Shown in pieces: positions 1 to 8,741 of a DNA stretch of 64,000 nucleotides (position 1 is its first letter; each line of letters begins with the position of its first letter). The stretch lies in the NCBI GenBank assembly GCA_964369465.1, contig CAYJEX010000002.1, forward strand, positions 1-64,000, in the 5' to 3' direction. The translations under genes were made by a program, and so were the position numbers. This DNA is from CAYJHC01 sp964369465. Lineage in GTDB: Bacteria; Bacillota; Clostridia; Peptostreptococcales; Anaerovoracaceae. Below the pieces are notes generated by a model. The model was given only the letters and a program-made list of their open reading frames with translations, was not told the origin of the DNA and did not search any database.

Positions 1-1364
1 GCCAATATTCTCGCTACATACACACCACTTGCCGATGCTTGAGATAATGAATGCGTTACACCCGATCCATCTCCAATTACATATAATCCCTTTACTTCAG
101 TTTCCAAATTTTCATCTACTTTGACTTTTGAGTTGTAGAATTTAACTTCGACTCCATAAAGTAAAGTATCCTCATTTGCTGTTCCAGGGGCAATTTTGTC
201 AAGAGCATAAATCATTTCAATAATATTATCTAGCTGTCTCTTAGGTATTACAAGGCTCAAATCTCCTGGAGTCGCCTTTAAAGTTGGTCTTGTGAAACAT
301 TTTTCCATTCTGCGTTCACTACTTCTTCTTCCTTTTATTAAATCTCCAAATCGTTGAAGAAGTACACCTCCACCCAACATATTTGATAACCTCGCAATAG
401 ATTCTCCATACTCATTACTATCTCTGAATGGTTCTGTAAAATGGTTAGATACAAGTAGTGCAAAATTTGTGTTTTCAGTTCGTAGTTTAGGATTTGCGTA
501 ACTATGGCCATTAACCGTAACTATTCCATTTGTGTTTTCAGCAACTACCTCTCCATATGGATTCATGCAAAATGTTCTCACCATGTCATTATACTTTTCA
601 GTTTTGTATACTATTTTACTTTCATATACCTCATCCGTTATATGTTTAAATATGTCTGCGGGAAGCTCAACTCTTACTCCAATATCCACTCTATTGCTCT
701 TCTGATCTATCCCAAATTTTTTACAAACTTCACCTGCCCATTTAGAACCTGATCTTCCCGTTGCAATTACTAAATCCTTACATGAATATTGTTCCCCTTT
801 TTCTGTAGTTAGTACAAATTCATCACCTTGCTTTACAACAGTTTCAACCGTTTCTCTAAAAGAATACTCTACTCTATCTTTTGTATAATCAAAAATTTTG
901 TGCAGTATTTCTACATTCCTATCAGTTCCTAAATGTCTTACTTTTGCATCTAGCAAATGTAGATTGTTTCTAAGTGCAACTGTTTTTAAGTTAGATGCTG
1001 CTGTTGAATAAAGTTTTGCTTCACTCCCTCCCATTTCGCAAAGTGCAGAGTCAACATATTCCATCAATTCCATAGCCATATCGTAACCTAAATATTTATG
1101 TAAATCTCCCCCAAATTGAGTCGTTATATTATATTTCCCATCGGAAAGCGTTCCTGCGCCTCCATACCCGTTCATAATTTGACAAGGATTACATTTGATG
1201 CATTTATCAACTTTTCCAGTTTTAATTATGCAAGTTCTCTTTTCTAAAGGATCACCTTTTTCAAGTATTAATATTTTTGCGTTGTTTTTTTTCTTAGTCA
1301 TTTCATAAGCTAAAAAAACTCCACCTGCACCAGCACCAGCAATAATTAAATCGTATTTCTTCAT
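1..1364 (-). CDS. NAD(P)/FAD-dependent oxidoreductase, 3' end cut by window edge
   Basis: I translated this frame by hand. It starts MKKYDLIIAGAGAGGVFLAYE, with the Rossmann GxGxxG FAD-binding motif within the first 20 residues, and stays open to base 1 (about 454 codons). An internal CIKCNPC stretch and a late GDGSG segment followed by a Ser/Ala-rich helix are typical of the COG2509-like uncharacterised FAD dehydrogenases. The start at 1364 is preceded by GGAGAG at good spacing. The substrate is unknown. It is monocistronic as far as visible, and lies downstream of the pyruvate:ferredoxin oxidoreductase gene beyond a terminator hairpin. The family call is solid; the role is not assignable. 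Confidence 0.85.
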   Translation of the reverse strand, partial: MKKYDLIIAGAGAGGVFLAYEMTKKKNNAKILILEKGDPLEKRTCIIKTGKVDKCIKCNPCQIMNGYGGAGTLSDGKYNITTQFGGDLHKYLGYDMAMELMEYVDSALCEMGGSEAKLYSTAASNLKTVALRNNLHLLDAKVRHLGTDRNVEILHKIFDYTKDRVEYSFRETVETVVKQGDEFVLTTEKGEQYSCKDLVIATGRSGSKWAGEVCKKFGIDQKSNRVDIGVRVELPADIFKHITDEVYESKIVYKTEKYNDMVRTFCMNPYGEVVAENTNGIVTVNGHSYANPKLRTENTNFALLVSNHFTEPFRDSNEYGESIARLSNMLGGGVLLQRFGDLIKGRRSSERRMEKCFTRPTLKATPGDLSLVIPKRQLDNIIEMIYALDKIAPGTANEDTLLYGVEVKFYNSKVKVDENLETEVKGLYVIGDGSGVTHSLSQASASGVYVARIL

Positions 1365-1442
1365 TTTGCTCTCCGTTCAACTTTTAAACTCATATATATA
1401 TTCTACTATATATATATGTATGTCATCTCAATTCAAAATTCA

Positions 1443-1468
1443 AAAGCCCACATAAACTTGTGGGCTTT
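1443..1468 (-). terminator. Terminator hairpin downstream of nifJ
   Basis: A perfect 10-bp stem (AAAGCCCACA / TGTGGGCTTT) encloses a 6-nt loop. T-rich sequence follows on the minus strand and a GTTTTTTC run follows on the plus strand. It lies 45 bases past the nifJ stop and before the next gene's leader, so it most likely ends the nifJ transcript. Confidence 0.75.
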
Positions 1469-1512
1469 GTTTTTTCACTGAATTGTCATGGAAACATCAG
1501 CTCCTAAATGTA

Positions 1513-4500
1513 TTAATAATCAGCCAACCTCTTATATTGTTTATATCTGTTTTTTGCATCTTGCTCTGTTTTCTTGAACAGCTGATCTGCAACATCAGGA
1601 AACTCCTTAATAAGTGAGTTGTATCTTACTTGATCTAATATGAACTTCTGGAAATCTCCCGTTGGTTCTTTGCTATCTAACACAAATGGGTTTTTGCCTT
1701 CTTCCTCTAACATCGGATTATATCTATAAAGATTCCAATATCCACACTTAACTGCATCATCAGTATTTTCTTGAGTTTTGCCCATATCTATACCATGATT
1801 AATGCATGGTGCGTAACAAATCAATATTGACGGGCCTTTGTAGTTTTCTGCTTCGATAAGAGCTTTCATAAATTGATTTTTATCTGCTCCCATACCAACT
1901 TGTGCTACATATACATATCCGTAACTCATAGCCATCATTCCTAGATCTTTTTTCTTCGTTCTCTTTCCTGCTGCCGCAAATTTAGCTATTGCAGCAGTTG
2001 GTGTAGATTTAGAAGACTGCCCTCCAGTATTTGAATAAACTTCTGTGTCGAATACAAGGATATTTATATCTTCCCCTGAAGCGATTACATGGTCTAATCC
2101 TCCATATCCAATATCATAAGCCCATCCATCACCGCCTACAGCCCATACTGATTTTTTAACTAGATAGTCTTTTTTCTCTAATATATCATTTGATAATGAT
2201 TTGCATTCATCACAAGTGAAATTTGCATTTTCTAAAGTTTCAATTACAACATCGCTATCTTTTCTTGTTGTATTTCCATCTTCTCTGTTTTCTATCCACG
2301 TCTTGCACGCTTCAATTATTTTTGCATCATTTGTTTTTGACATAAGTGTGTTCATCAAATCTTCAATTTTATCTCGCATTTGTCTTACGCCTGTAGCCAT
2401 TCCTAGTCCATATTCTGCATTGTCCTCAAACAATGAATTTGCCCATGAAGGCCCTCTTCCTTTTTCATCTTTGCAGTATGGCATAGAAGGTGCTGACGCT
2501 CCCCAAATCGAAGAACATCCAGTTGCATTTGCAATCATCATTCTATCTCCATAAAGTTGAGTTATTACTTTGATATATGGTGTTTCTCCACAGCCTGTAC
2601 ACGCACCCGAAAACTCAAAATATGGTTTTGCAAATTGACTACCTTTAACTGTTTCTTTACTAACAATATTATCTCTAATTGGAATTGTCATAGCATATTC
2701 CCAATTCTCAATTTCTCTTTCTTGAGTTTCAAGCGGTTTCATTACTAATGCACATTCCTTAGAAGGACATATATCCGCACAATTTCCACATCCCATACAA
2801 TCCAATGGGTCTACTTGCATTCTGTATTTGTAACTTTCAAACCCTTTACCTTTTGTCTGTACAGCTTCAAATTCTTTAGGCGCACTAGCAAGTTCTTCCT
2901 CTGTAAGTAGTATCGGCCTAATCGCTGAATGTGGGCACACAAATGAACATTGGTTACATTGTATGCAATTATCTTTCAGCCACTCAGGAACATTTACAGC
3001 AACACCTCTTTTTTCGTAAGCTGATGTTCCTACAGGGAACGTTCCATCAGCAGTATCTTCAAAAGCACTTACTGGGAGACTATCCCCTTCTTGCCTATTC
3101 ATCGGAATCAAAATATTCTCAATAAACTCTGGAAGATCTCTTGTTTCCCCTTTTTCATCTACAGAGTCTTTCCACGAAGAAGGAATTTCAATTTGTCTAA
3201 ACTCACTAATTCCTTTATCTACTGCCGCTTGGTTCATAGACACAATTTCTTCACCTTTTTTACCATATGCTTTTACTATTGAGTCTTTAAGGAATCGAAC
3301 AGCATCATCTAATGGAAGTACCTCTGACAATTTGAAAAATGCTGATTGCATTATCATGTTTATTCTATTTCCCAAACCTAAGTCAGCTGCAATTTTAGTC
3401 GCATTTATTGCATAAAATTTGATATCATTTTCTGCCATATATTTTTTCATTAACGCTGGCAGATTACCTTCAATTTCATCATCTTCCCATATGCAATTAA
3501 GAACGAAGGTTCCACCTTTTTTCAGGCCTTTTAGTAAATCATATTGATTTACGTATGCTTGATTATGGCAAGCGACAAAATCCGCTTCTGTAATTAGGTA
3601 TGTGGATTTTATTTTTTCTTTACCAAATCTAAGGTGTGAAATCGTAATTCCTCCTGATTTTTTCGAATCATATGAAAAATATCCTTGTGCATACATATCA
3701 GTTTCATCACCAATAATTTTTATTGCTTGCTTGTTTGCTCCAACAGTACCGTCAGAACCTAATCCCCAGAACTTACATCTAACTGTACTCTCTGGTTCAG
3801 TAGTGATTTTCACAGTATCTAGTGATGTGTTATACACATCATCCACAATACCAATTGTAAATTTGTCTTTTGGTTCGTCTTGTTTTAAGTTGTCATAAAC
3901 TGCCACAATTTGTCCAGGAGTAGTATCGTTAGACCCTAATCCATATCTTCCTGCATAAATCTTAGGAGAATTTGCCTCTCCGAAATACATGTCTTTTACA
4001 TCCATATACAATGGGTCTCCCGGAGCTCCTGGTTCTTTCGTTCTATCTAGCACCGCAATTTTTTTAACTGACTTCGGAATTACAGCTTTTAAATGTTCTG
4101 GAGACCAAGGTCTAAACAATCTAACCTTTACTAATCCTATTTTTTCTCCCTTTTTGCTAAGTGCATCTATTGTTTCTTCTATTGTTTCACAAACAGAACC
4201 CATTGCAACTATAATATTTTCTGCATCTGGCGCGCCAACATAATCGAAAAGTTTATATTTTCTGCCTGTAATTTCTCCAATTTTATCCATATAACCTTCT
4301 ACCATTTGTGGTAATGCATCGTAATACTTTTGAGATGCTTCCCTTGCTTGGAAGAATATATCAGGATTTTGAGCTGTACCTCTAACCACAGGATGTTCAG
4401 GGTTAAGTGATCTACTTCTAAATTCTTTGACTTTATCCATATCAAGCAACTTTGCAAAATCATCATATTCTATTGTTTCAATTTTTTGTACTTCGTGAGA

Positions 4501-5031
4501 AGTTCTAAATCCATCAAAGAAATGGAGAAATGGAACTCTACCGTCAATTGCTGTTAAATGTGCAATTCCTGCTAAGTCCATTACTTCTTGAACTGAACTT
4601 GAACATAGCAACGCAAATCCCGTCTGTCTCGTTGACATTACATCTGAATGATCTCCAAAAATAGAAAGTGCATGCGTAGCTAGCGTTCTAGCTGTTACAT
4701 GAAAAACTCCCGGAAGAAGTTCTCCCGCTATTTTATACATATTTGGAATCATCAACAACAACCCTTGAGATGCTGTAAACGTAGTCGTTAGTGCACCCGC
4801 GCCGAGAGAGCCATGAACTGCCCCTGCTGCTCCTGCTTCCGATTGCATTTCGACCACTTTAACTTCTTGTCCGAAAATGTTTTTTTTGCCATGTGCTGCC
4901 ATTTCATCAACAACTTCTGCCATCGTTGACGAAGGCGTAATTGGATATATTGCCGCTACATCTGTAAACGCATACGACACATAAGCCGCTGCTGTGTTTC
5001 CATCCATTGTTTTCATATTATTTTTTGCCAT
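1513..5031 (-). CDS. nifJ: Pyruvate:ferredoxin (flavodoxin) oxidoreductase
   Basis: Oxidises pyruvate with CoA to acetyl-CoA and CO2 while reducing ferredoxin; cytoplasmic and thiamine-diphosphate dependent. The protein is a full-length single-chain homodimer-type enzyme of 1172 aa. The N-terminal pyrimidine-binding domain has the family hallmark YPITPSSTMAE. Two ferredoxin-like [4Fe-4S] motifs sit mid-protein (CIQCNQCSFVCP and CMGCGNCADICP). The C-terminal TPP/Mg domain carries GDGWAYDIGYGGLDHV and TEVYSNTGGQSSKSTPT. I chose the ATG at 5031 over the open-frame start at 5082 because GGAGG precedes it by the right distance and family members start MAKxxKTMDGN. It has its own promoter and a downstream hairpin, so it is probably monocistronic. 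It is the likely electron source for the hydrogenase at 21-26 kb. Confidence 0.98.
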   Translation of the reverse strand: MAKNNMKTMDGNTAAAYVSYAFTDVAAIYPITPSSTMAEVVDEMAAHGKKNIFGQEVKVVEMQSEAGAAGAVHGSLGAGALTTTFTASQGLLLMIPNMYKIAGELLPGVFHVTARTLATHALSIFGDHSDVMSTRQTGFALLCSSSVQEVMDLAGIAHLTAIDGRVPFLHFFDGFRTSHEVQKIETIEYDDFAKLLDMDKVKEFRSRSLNPEHPVVRGTAQNPDIFFQAREASQKYYDALPQMVEGYMDKIGEITGRKYKLFDYVGAPDAENIIVAMGSVCETIEETIDALSKKGEKIGLVKVRLFRPWSPEHLKAVIPKSVKKIAVLDRTKEPGAPGDPLYMDVKDMYFGEANSPKIYAGRYGLGSNDTTPGQIVAVYDNLKQDEPKDKFTIGIVDDVYNTSLDTVKITTEPESTVRCKFWGLGSDGTVGANKQAIKIIGDETDMYAQGYFSYDSKKSGGITISHLRFGKEKIKSTYLITEADFVACHNQAYVNQYDLLKGLKKGGTFVLNCIWEDDEIEGNLPALMKKYMAENDIKFYAINATKIAADLGLGNRINMIMQSAFFKLSEVLPLDDAVRFLKDSIVKAYGKKGEEIVSMNQAAVDKGISEFRQIEIPSSWKDSVDEKGETRDLPEFIENILIPMNRQEGDSLPVSAFEDTADGTFPVGTSAYEKRGVAVNVPEWLKDNCIQCNQCSFVCPHSAIRPILLTEEELASAPKEFEAVQTKGKGFESYKYRMQVDPLDCMGCGNCADICPSKECALVMKPLETQEREIENWEYAMTIPIRDNIVSKETVKGSQFAKPYFEFSGACTGCGETPYIKVITQLYGDRMMIANATGCSSIWGASAPSMPYCKDEKGRGPSWANSLFEDNAEYGLGMATGVRQMRDKIEDLMNTLMSKTNDAKIIEACKTWIENREDGNTTRKDSDVVIETLENANFTCDECKSLSNDILEKKDYLVKKSVWAVGGDGWAYDIGYGGLDHVIASGEDINILVFDTEVYSNTGGQSSKSTPTAAIAKFAAAGKRTKKKDLGMMAMSYGYVYVAQVGMGADKNQFMKALIEAENYKGPSILICYAPCINHGIDMGKTQENTDDAVKCGYWNLYRYNPMLEEEGKNPFVLDSKEPTGDFQKFILDQVRYNSLIKEFPDVADQLFKKTEQDAKNRYKQYKRLADY

Positions 5032-5065
5032 TTCTACCTCCATTTTGTGAATTTTACATAGGATT

Positions 5066-5094
5066 ATAGTATCATAGAGCAATATTCATGTCAA
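5066..5094 (-). promoter_or_regulatory. Sigma-A-type promoter of nifJ
   Basis: On the minus strand TTGACA is followed by 17 nt and then TACTAT, placing transcription start about 25-30 nt upstream of the nifJ ATG. The -35 is consensus and the -10 is a four-of-six match. Confidence 0.7.
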
Positions 5095-5155
5095 TGAGTT
5101 TGCCAGTATGTATACTGTTTTTTTTACTTTAAATTCCAACATTTATATATCATGT

Positions 5156-5193
5156 AAAAAAATATGGCCTGTATTTTTTCTACATGCCATATT
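5156..5193 (-). terminator. Terminator hairpin downstream of the TRAP permease gene
   Basis: Arms AATATGGC / GCCATATT, extended inside by TGTA / TACA across one mismatch, form a hairpin with a T-rich loop. On the minus strand it is followed by seven T residues. It sits about 110 bases beyond the permease stop and before the nifJ promoter. Confidence 0.7.
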
Positions 5194-5301
5194 GTATTTT
5201 TTATTAATGATACATTATTTTTTTGATTTAAAATCAATCTTAGTTTATTACCGTAATTAAACTTTAAATTCAATCATTCCATAGTTTATTCAAGAAGAAT
5301 A

Positions 5302-7266
5302 TTATAACATTGTACTTTCATTTTTATTTTTTGATTTTATCTTTTGGACAATAACTACTATTCCTACTAGAACGACTCCAATTATATCAGTCGAGATTCC
5401 AGGCACCAACAATGTCAATCCGCCTGCTATCGCAACTAATCTAAATAATGGTGCAATATGTGTGTATAAATATCCGTTTATCCCCACAGCTACGCCAAAT
5501 ATACCCATTATAGAAGTTATACAAATAAGTATTACTTCATACCATACAGTATCTACGAAAAGCATAGCTGGATTCATTGCAAATACATATGGAACTATAA
5601 ATGCGGCTATGGCTATCTTTGTAGCATTGACAGCTGTTTTCATAGGCGGTGCTTTTGCTATTGCCGACCCTGCATATGCTGCAAGTGCTACTGGCGGAGT
5701 TATATCTGCCACGATACCAAAGTAAAAAACAAAGAAGTGTGCTGCAATAGCTTCTATTCCTATCGCATCGTTCATTAAAATAGGTGCGCATGTAGCCGCC
5801 ATGATGCAGTAATTAGCTGTAGTCGGAACGCCCATTCCAAGTATTATGCAACATACCATCGTTAAAGCCAACGCAATCATCGCTTGGCCTCCAGCAACAG
5901 AAACAATTGCTGTTATAAGTTGAGACGCTAACCCCGTTGCAGTAATACATCCCGCTACAATCCCTGCCATTGCACAAGCCGCTGCAACTGTAATCGTTCC
6001 TCTTGCTCCTGCCTCTAAAGCTTCAAACACCTTTTTAAGCGTGAATTTTTCTTCTCTATTAAAAAATCCTATAAACATTGTTAGAATTATTGCTATTGCT
6101 GCAGAAAATTGCATTGTATATATATTCCCAGAAACAAGAACTACTAGAACTACTATAGGTGCTAGCAAGTATGCTTTTTTGAGCATTTCCATTTTTCTTG
6201 GTAAAGCTTCTTTTGGAATACCTTGCAAATTTAATTTTCTCGCTTCAAGGTGTACCGCAATATATATTCCTATAAAATATAAAAGTGCTGGAAGAATAGC
6301 ACGAGAAGCTACAGTCGCATAGCTAACTCCTAAGTACTCCGCCATAATAAATGCCGCCGCACCCATAAGTGGTGGCATTACTTGCCCTCCAGTTGATGCA
6401 GATGCTTCAACTGCTCCTGCAAATTCCCCTTTGTAACCAGCTTTTTTCATCATTGGAATAGTTACAGATCCCGTAGTAACAGTGTTCCCTACAGATGAAC
6501 CTGATACCATTCCACATAGAGCCGAGGAAATAACAGCAACCTTTGCAGGGCCTCCTGCCGCTGCACCCGCGATTGAATTTGCCAAGTTAATAAAATATTT
6601 TGAAATTCCCGTTCTTTCTAAAAACGCACCAAAGATAATAAAAACTACTATATATTTAGCTGCAACATCTATTGGCGTGTTCATAACTCCAGACGTAGTA
6701 TAAAAAAGATCGTATATAACCTTTTGTGGTCTAACAGTCATAAATGTATAAATCAAAAGTGCACCTACAACACATAGTATAGGAATCCCTACACATCTAC
6801 GACACAAATCTATTAGCACTAACATACCCACAATCGCAATAATAACCATTATAGGGTTCTCCGTTACTCTTGTAGACATTTTTAGTATTTTTTCTGCATT
6901 AAATGCAAAGTAAAAAAACGGAATAGTTCCCGCAACCATAACAACTATATCATACCAAGGTATATGGTTAATTTTTAATTTTGCTCCCTTTTTAGCAGGG
7001 AAATTTAAATAGCCAATTATAATAATCATCCCCAAGAATATAGTAAGCCTCTCTTCTCTCATTGCTGTAGAAAACAAAGTTACATATATACTATACACGG
7101 AAAAGGCCACCATCAGAGAGTTTACTATTACTTTTGGTTTTCCTTCCCAAATTCGTGTATTTGATTCTCTGTCATACTTACGCATTACGGAATCAAACTC
7201 TTTTGAATTCACTTCGCTTGTTACATCTGCGCTTTCTTTTATTTTCTTTTTATTTTCCTTCTTCAT
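5302..7266 (-). CDS. TRAP transporter fused permease (DctQ-DctM type), TAXI-associated
   Basis: Membrane part of a tripartite ATP-independent transporter that imports an organic solute with Na+ or H+. The very hydrophobic protein (about 654 aa) has some 16-18 predicted membrane spans. The small-subunit (DctQ-like) region is N-terminal and the large-subunit (DctM) region follows, including GSSVGNTVTTGSVTIPMM and the GQVMPPLMGAAAFIMAEYLG loop typical of fused TAXI-type TRAP permeases. It is transcribed after the binding-protein gene. The first codons read TTG-ATG; I chose the ATG at 7266, but the TTG at 7269 has slightly better spacing to AGGA. The substrate is unknown; in TAXI systems dicarboxylates or glutamate are common, which is only an inference here. 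Confidence 0.93.
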   Translation of the reverse strand: MKKENKKKIKESADVTSEVNSKEFDSVMRKYDRESNTRIWEGKPKVIVNSLMVAFSVYSIYVTLFSTAMREERLTIFLGMIIIIGYLNFPAKKGAKLKINHIPWYDIVVMVAGTIPFFYFAFNAEKILKMSTRVTENPIMVIIAIVGMLVLIDLCRRCVGIPILCVVGALLIYTFMTVRPQKVIYDLFYTTSGVMNTPIDVAAKYIVVFIIFGAFLERTGISKYFINLANSIAGAAAGGPAKVAVISSALCGMVSGSSVGNTVTTGSVTIPMMKKAGYKGEFAGAVEASASTGGQVMPPLMGAAAFIMAEYLGVSYATVASRAILPALLYFIGIYIAVHLEARKLNLQGIPKEALPRKMEMLKKAYLLAPIVVLVVLVSGNIYTMQFSAAIAIILTMFIGFFNREEKFTLKKVFEALEAGARGTITVAAACAMAGIVAGCITATGLASQLITAIVSVAGGQAMIALALTMVCCIILGMGVPTTANYCIMAATCAPILMNDAIGIEAIAAHFFVFYFGIVADITPPVALAAYAGSAIAKAPPMKTAVNATKIAIAAFIVPYVFAMNPAMLFVDTVWYEVILICITSIMGIFGVAVGINGYLYTHIAPLFRLVAIAGGLTLLVPGISTDIIGVVLVGIVVIVQKIKSKNKNESTML

Positions 7267-7317
7267 CAATTTCTTTTTCCTAATTCTATTTTTACTTTTT
7301 ATTCCAAAAACATGGAT

Positions 7318-7346
7318 AAACTACGGCAACTATTTTGCCGTAGTTT
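7318..7346 (-). promoter_or_regulatory. Intercistronic hairpin between TAXI and TRAP permease genes
   Basis: A perfect 12-bp stem (AAACTACGGCAA / TTGCCGTAGTTT) with a 5-nt loop lies between two genes of one operon. On the minus strand it lacks a strong T-run, so partial termination or protection of the upstream message is more likely than full termination. This would yield more binding protein than permease. Confidence 0.55.
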
Positions 7347-7393
7347 ATTTATTTTTACCAATTTAACGCATTAACTAAATAATTAAAATTCGC

Positions 7394-8359
7394 TTATTTC
7401 ACAGGAACATCTATTCCTTTTTCAGCAAAGTATTTAGCAGCACCTGGGTGATAAGGAATTGTAGTTACTGAACCTGCATAATCTAAATCTAATTCAGCTC
7501 CTTTTGCATGTGCTTGAGTTATTGCATCAACATTCTCATAAATTCCACTTATGAAATTGTAAATATCAGCTTCAGTAGCAGTATCAGAAGCGATTACCAC
7601 TGCACCTACAGCAACTGTTATTGTATCTACATCAAGTCCTTCGTATGTTCCAGCTGGAATCACTACTTTTGTATAATATGGTGATGATTCTTGTAGTTTT
7701 TCTATATGTGCATCATCCATACTTACTAAGTAAGTGTCTTTGCTTGCTGCTAAAGTTGAAATAGCAGTTGTTGGTGCGCCTGCTACAACGAAAGCTGCAT
7801 CTATTTTGCCATCTTTCAAGCTGTCTGCACTGTTTCCAAAGTCTTCGTATGTTGCATTTATATCATCTTCAGTTAATCCATATGCTCCTAATACATCTAT
7901 CGCATTGAAGTATACTCCAGAACCTGCCGCTCCTATCGAAACTGTTTTACCTTCCAAATCTGCAACTGTTTTTATTTCAGGATCTGTAGTTACAATTTGA
8001 ACTTGCTCTAGATATAAAGCCGCAACTGTAGATATTCCTTCTACTTTGCCACTTTCAGCAAAAAGGTTAGTTCCATTATATGCATAAGTCATAACGTCCG
8101 ATTGTGCAAAACCGATTTGTGCATCACCTGCTTGAAGCGCCTCGATATTTGCTTGAGATCCGCCTGATGTAATAGCTGTAACTGTAGTATCAGTTGAACC
8201 GCCTACTTGTGTCGCAAGTACTGATCCAAATCCATAGTATGTTCCTTGGTCTCCACCAGTTGTGAATGTTAGAGTTCCTTCCTCACTGCTACTTCCACAT
8301 CCTGCAAGCAGGCCTACTAAAAGAATAACAGTAAGCGTAAGTGATAATATTTTTTTCAT
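7394..8359 (-). CDS. TAXI-family TRAP transporter solute-binding lipoprotein
   Basis: Extracytoplasmic substrate receptor of the TRAP system. The 321-aa product opens with a Lys-rich, hydrophobic signal peptide ending in a lipobox (LLAGC, Cys21), so it is predicted to be lipid-anchored outside the cell. The body matches TAXI proteins: TFTTGGDQGTYYGFGSVLA near the mature N-terminus, then SGGSQANIEALQAGDAQIGF and GSGVYFNAIDVL. The start at 8359 is fixed by AGGAGG seven bases upstream; the longer open frame adds 18 residues ahead of the signal peptide and is not credible. It is the first gene of the operon with the fused permease. The ligand cannot be read from the sequence. Confidence 0.95.
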   Translation of the reverse strand: MKKILSLTLTVILLVGLLAGCGSSSEEGTLTFTTGGDQGTYYGFGSVLATQVGGSTDTTVTAITSGGSQANIEALQAGDAQIGFAQSDVMTYAYNGTNLFAESGKVEGISTVAALYLEQVQIVTTDPEIKTVADLEGKTVSIGAAGSGVYFNAIDVLGAYGLTEDDINATYEDFGNSADSLKDGKIDAAFVVAGAPTTAISTLAASKDTYLVSMDDAHIEKLQESSPYYTKVVIPAGTYEGLDVDTITVAVGAVVIASDTATEADIYNFISGIYENVDAITQAHAKGAELDLDYAGSVTTIPYHPGAAKYFAEKGIDVPVK

Positions 8360-8411
8360 ATTAATTCCTCCTGACTTAAAATATCTTGTTTGTATGATTA
8401 TTTCTTTTGCC

Positions 8412-8440
8412 ATTATATACTATGGGATATGTTTTTACAA
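8412..8440 (-). promoter_or_regulatory. Promoter of the TAXI-TRAP operon
   Basis: Minus-strand TTGTAA, 17-nt spacer, TATAAT. The start site falls about 45 nt upstream of the lipoprotein ATG. Between here and the ABC gene end at 8742 I see only a terminator hairpin and AT-rich sequence. Confidence 0.7.
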
Positions 8441-8554
8441 TAGATTTTTATGTTTTTTTGTCATTATATTACTATCTTGCTATTTATAGTATCATTTAGT
8501 ATCTTAAAATGACTTTTTCCATTTTTCAACATTTTATAGCTATAAACATAAACA

Positions 8555-8586
8555 AAATCCATCTGCATTCTCATACAGATGGATTT
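8555..8586 (-). terminator. Terminator of the two-component/ABC operon
   Basis: An 11-bp perfect stem (AAATCCATCTG / CAGATGGATTT) with a 10-nt loop is followed on the minus strand by TTTTGTTTATG. It lies about 155 bases past the stop of the last ABC gene and before the TAXI promoter. Confidence 0.7.
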
Positions 8587-8741
8587 CTGTATACATTTCA
8601 AAAAGTATTTTTACTAATTTGCTGTCGATACATCATGTATTTTTAGTAAAATTGTATACACATATACATGTATACATTGAATTTTCAACGAATTTCATAG
8701 TGCCTCTAAATTATAACAAATGTGTTTATTTGATGTTTCTA

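Noticed and set aside
504..752. Plus-strand open frame inside the edge oxidoreductase
   Set aside because: It lies antisense to the FAD oxidoreductase, whose frame is continuous and carries family motifs; no RBS.
8651..8678. ATTGTATAC ... GTATACATT arms resembling the aconitase operator
   Set aside because: The arms are 10 bp apart rather than 2 and lie downstream of a gene end with no nearby start, so an operator role is unlikely.
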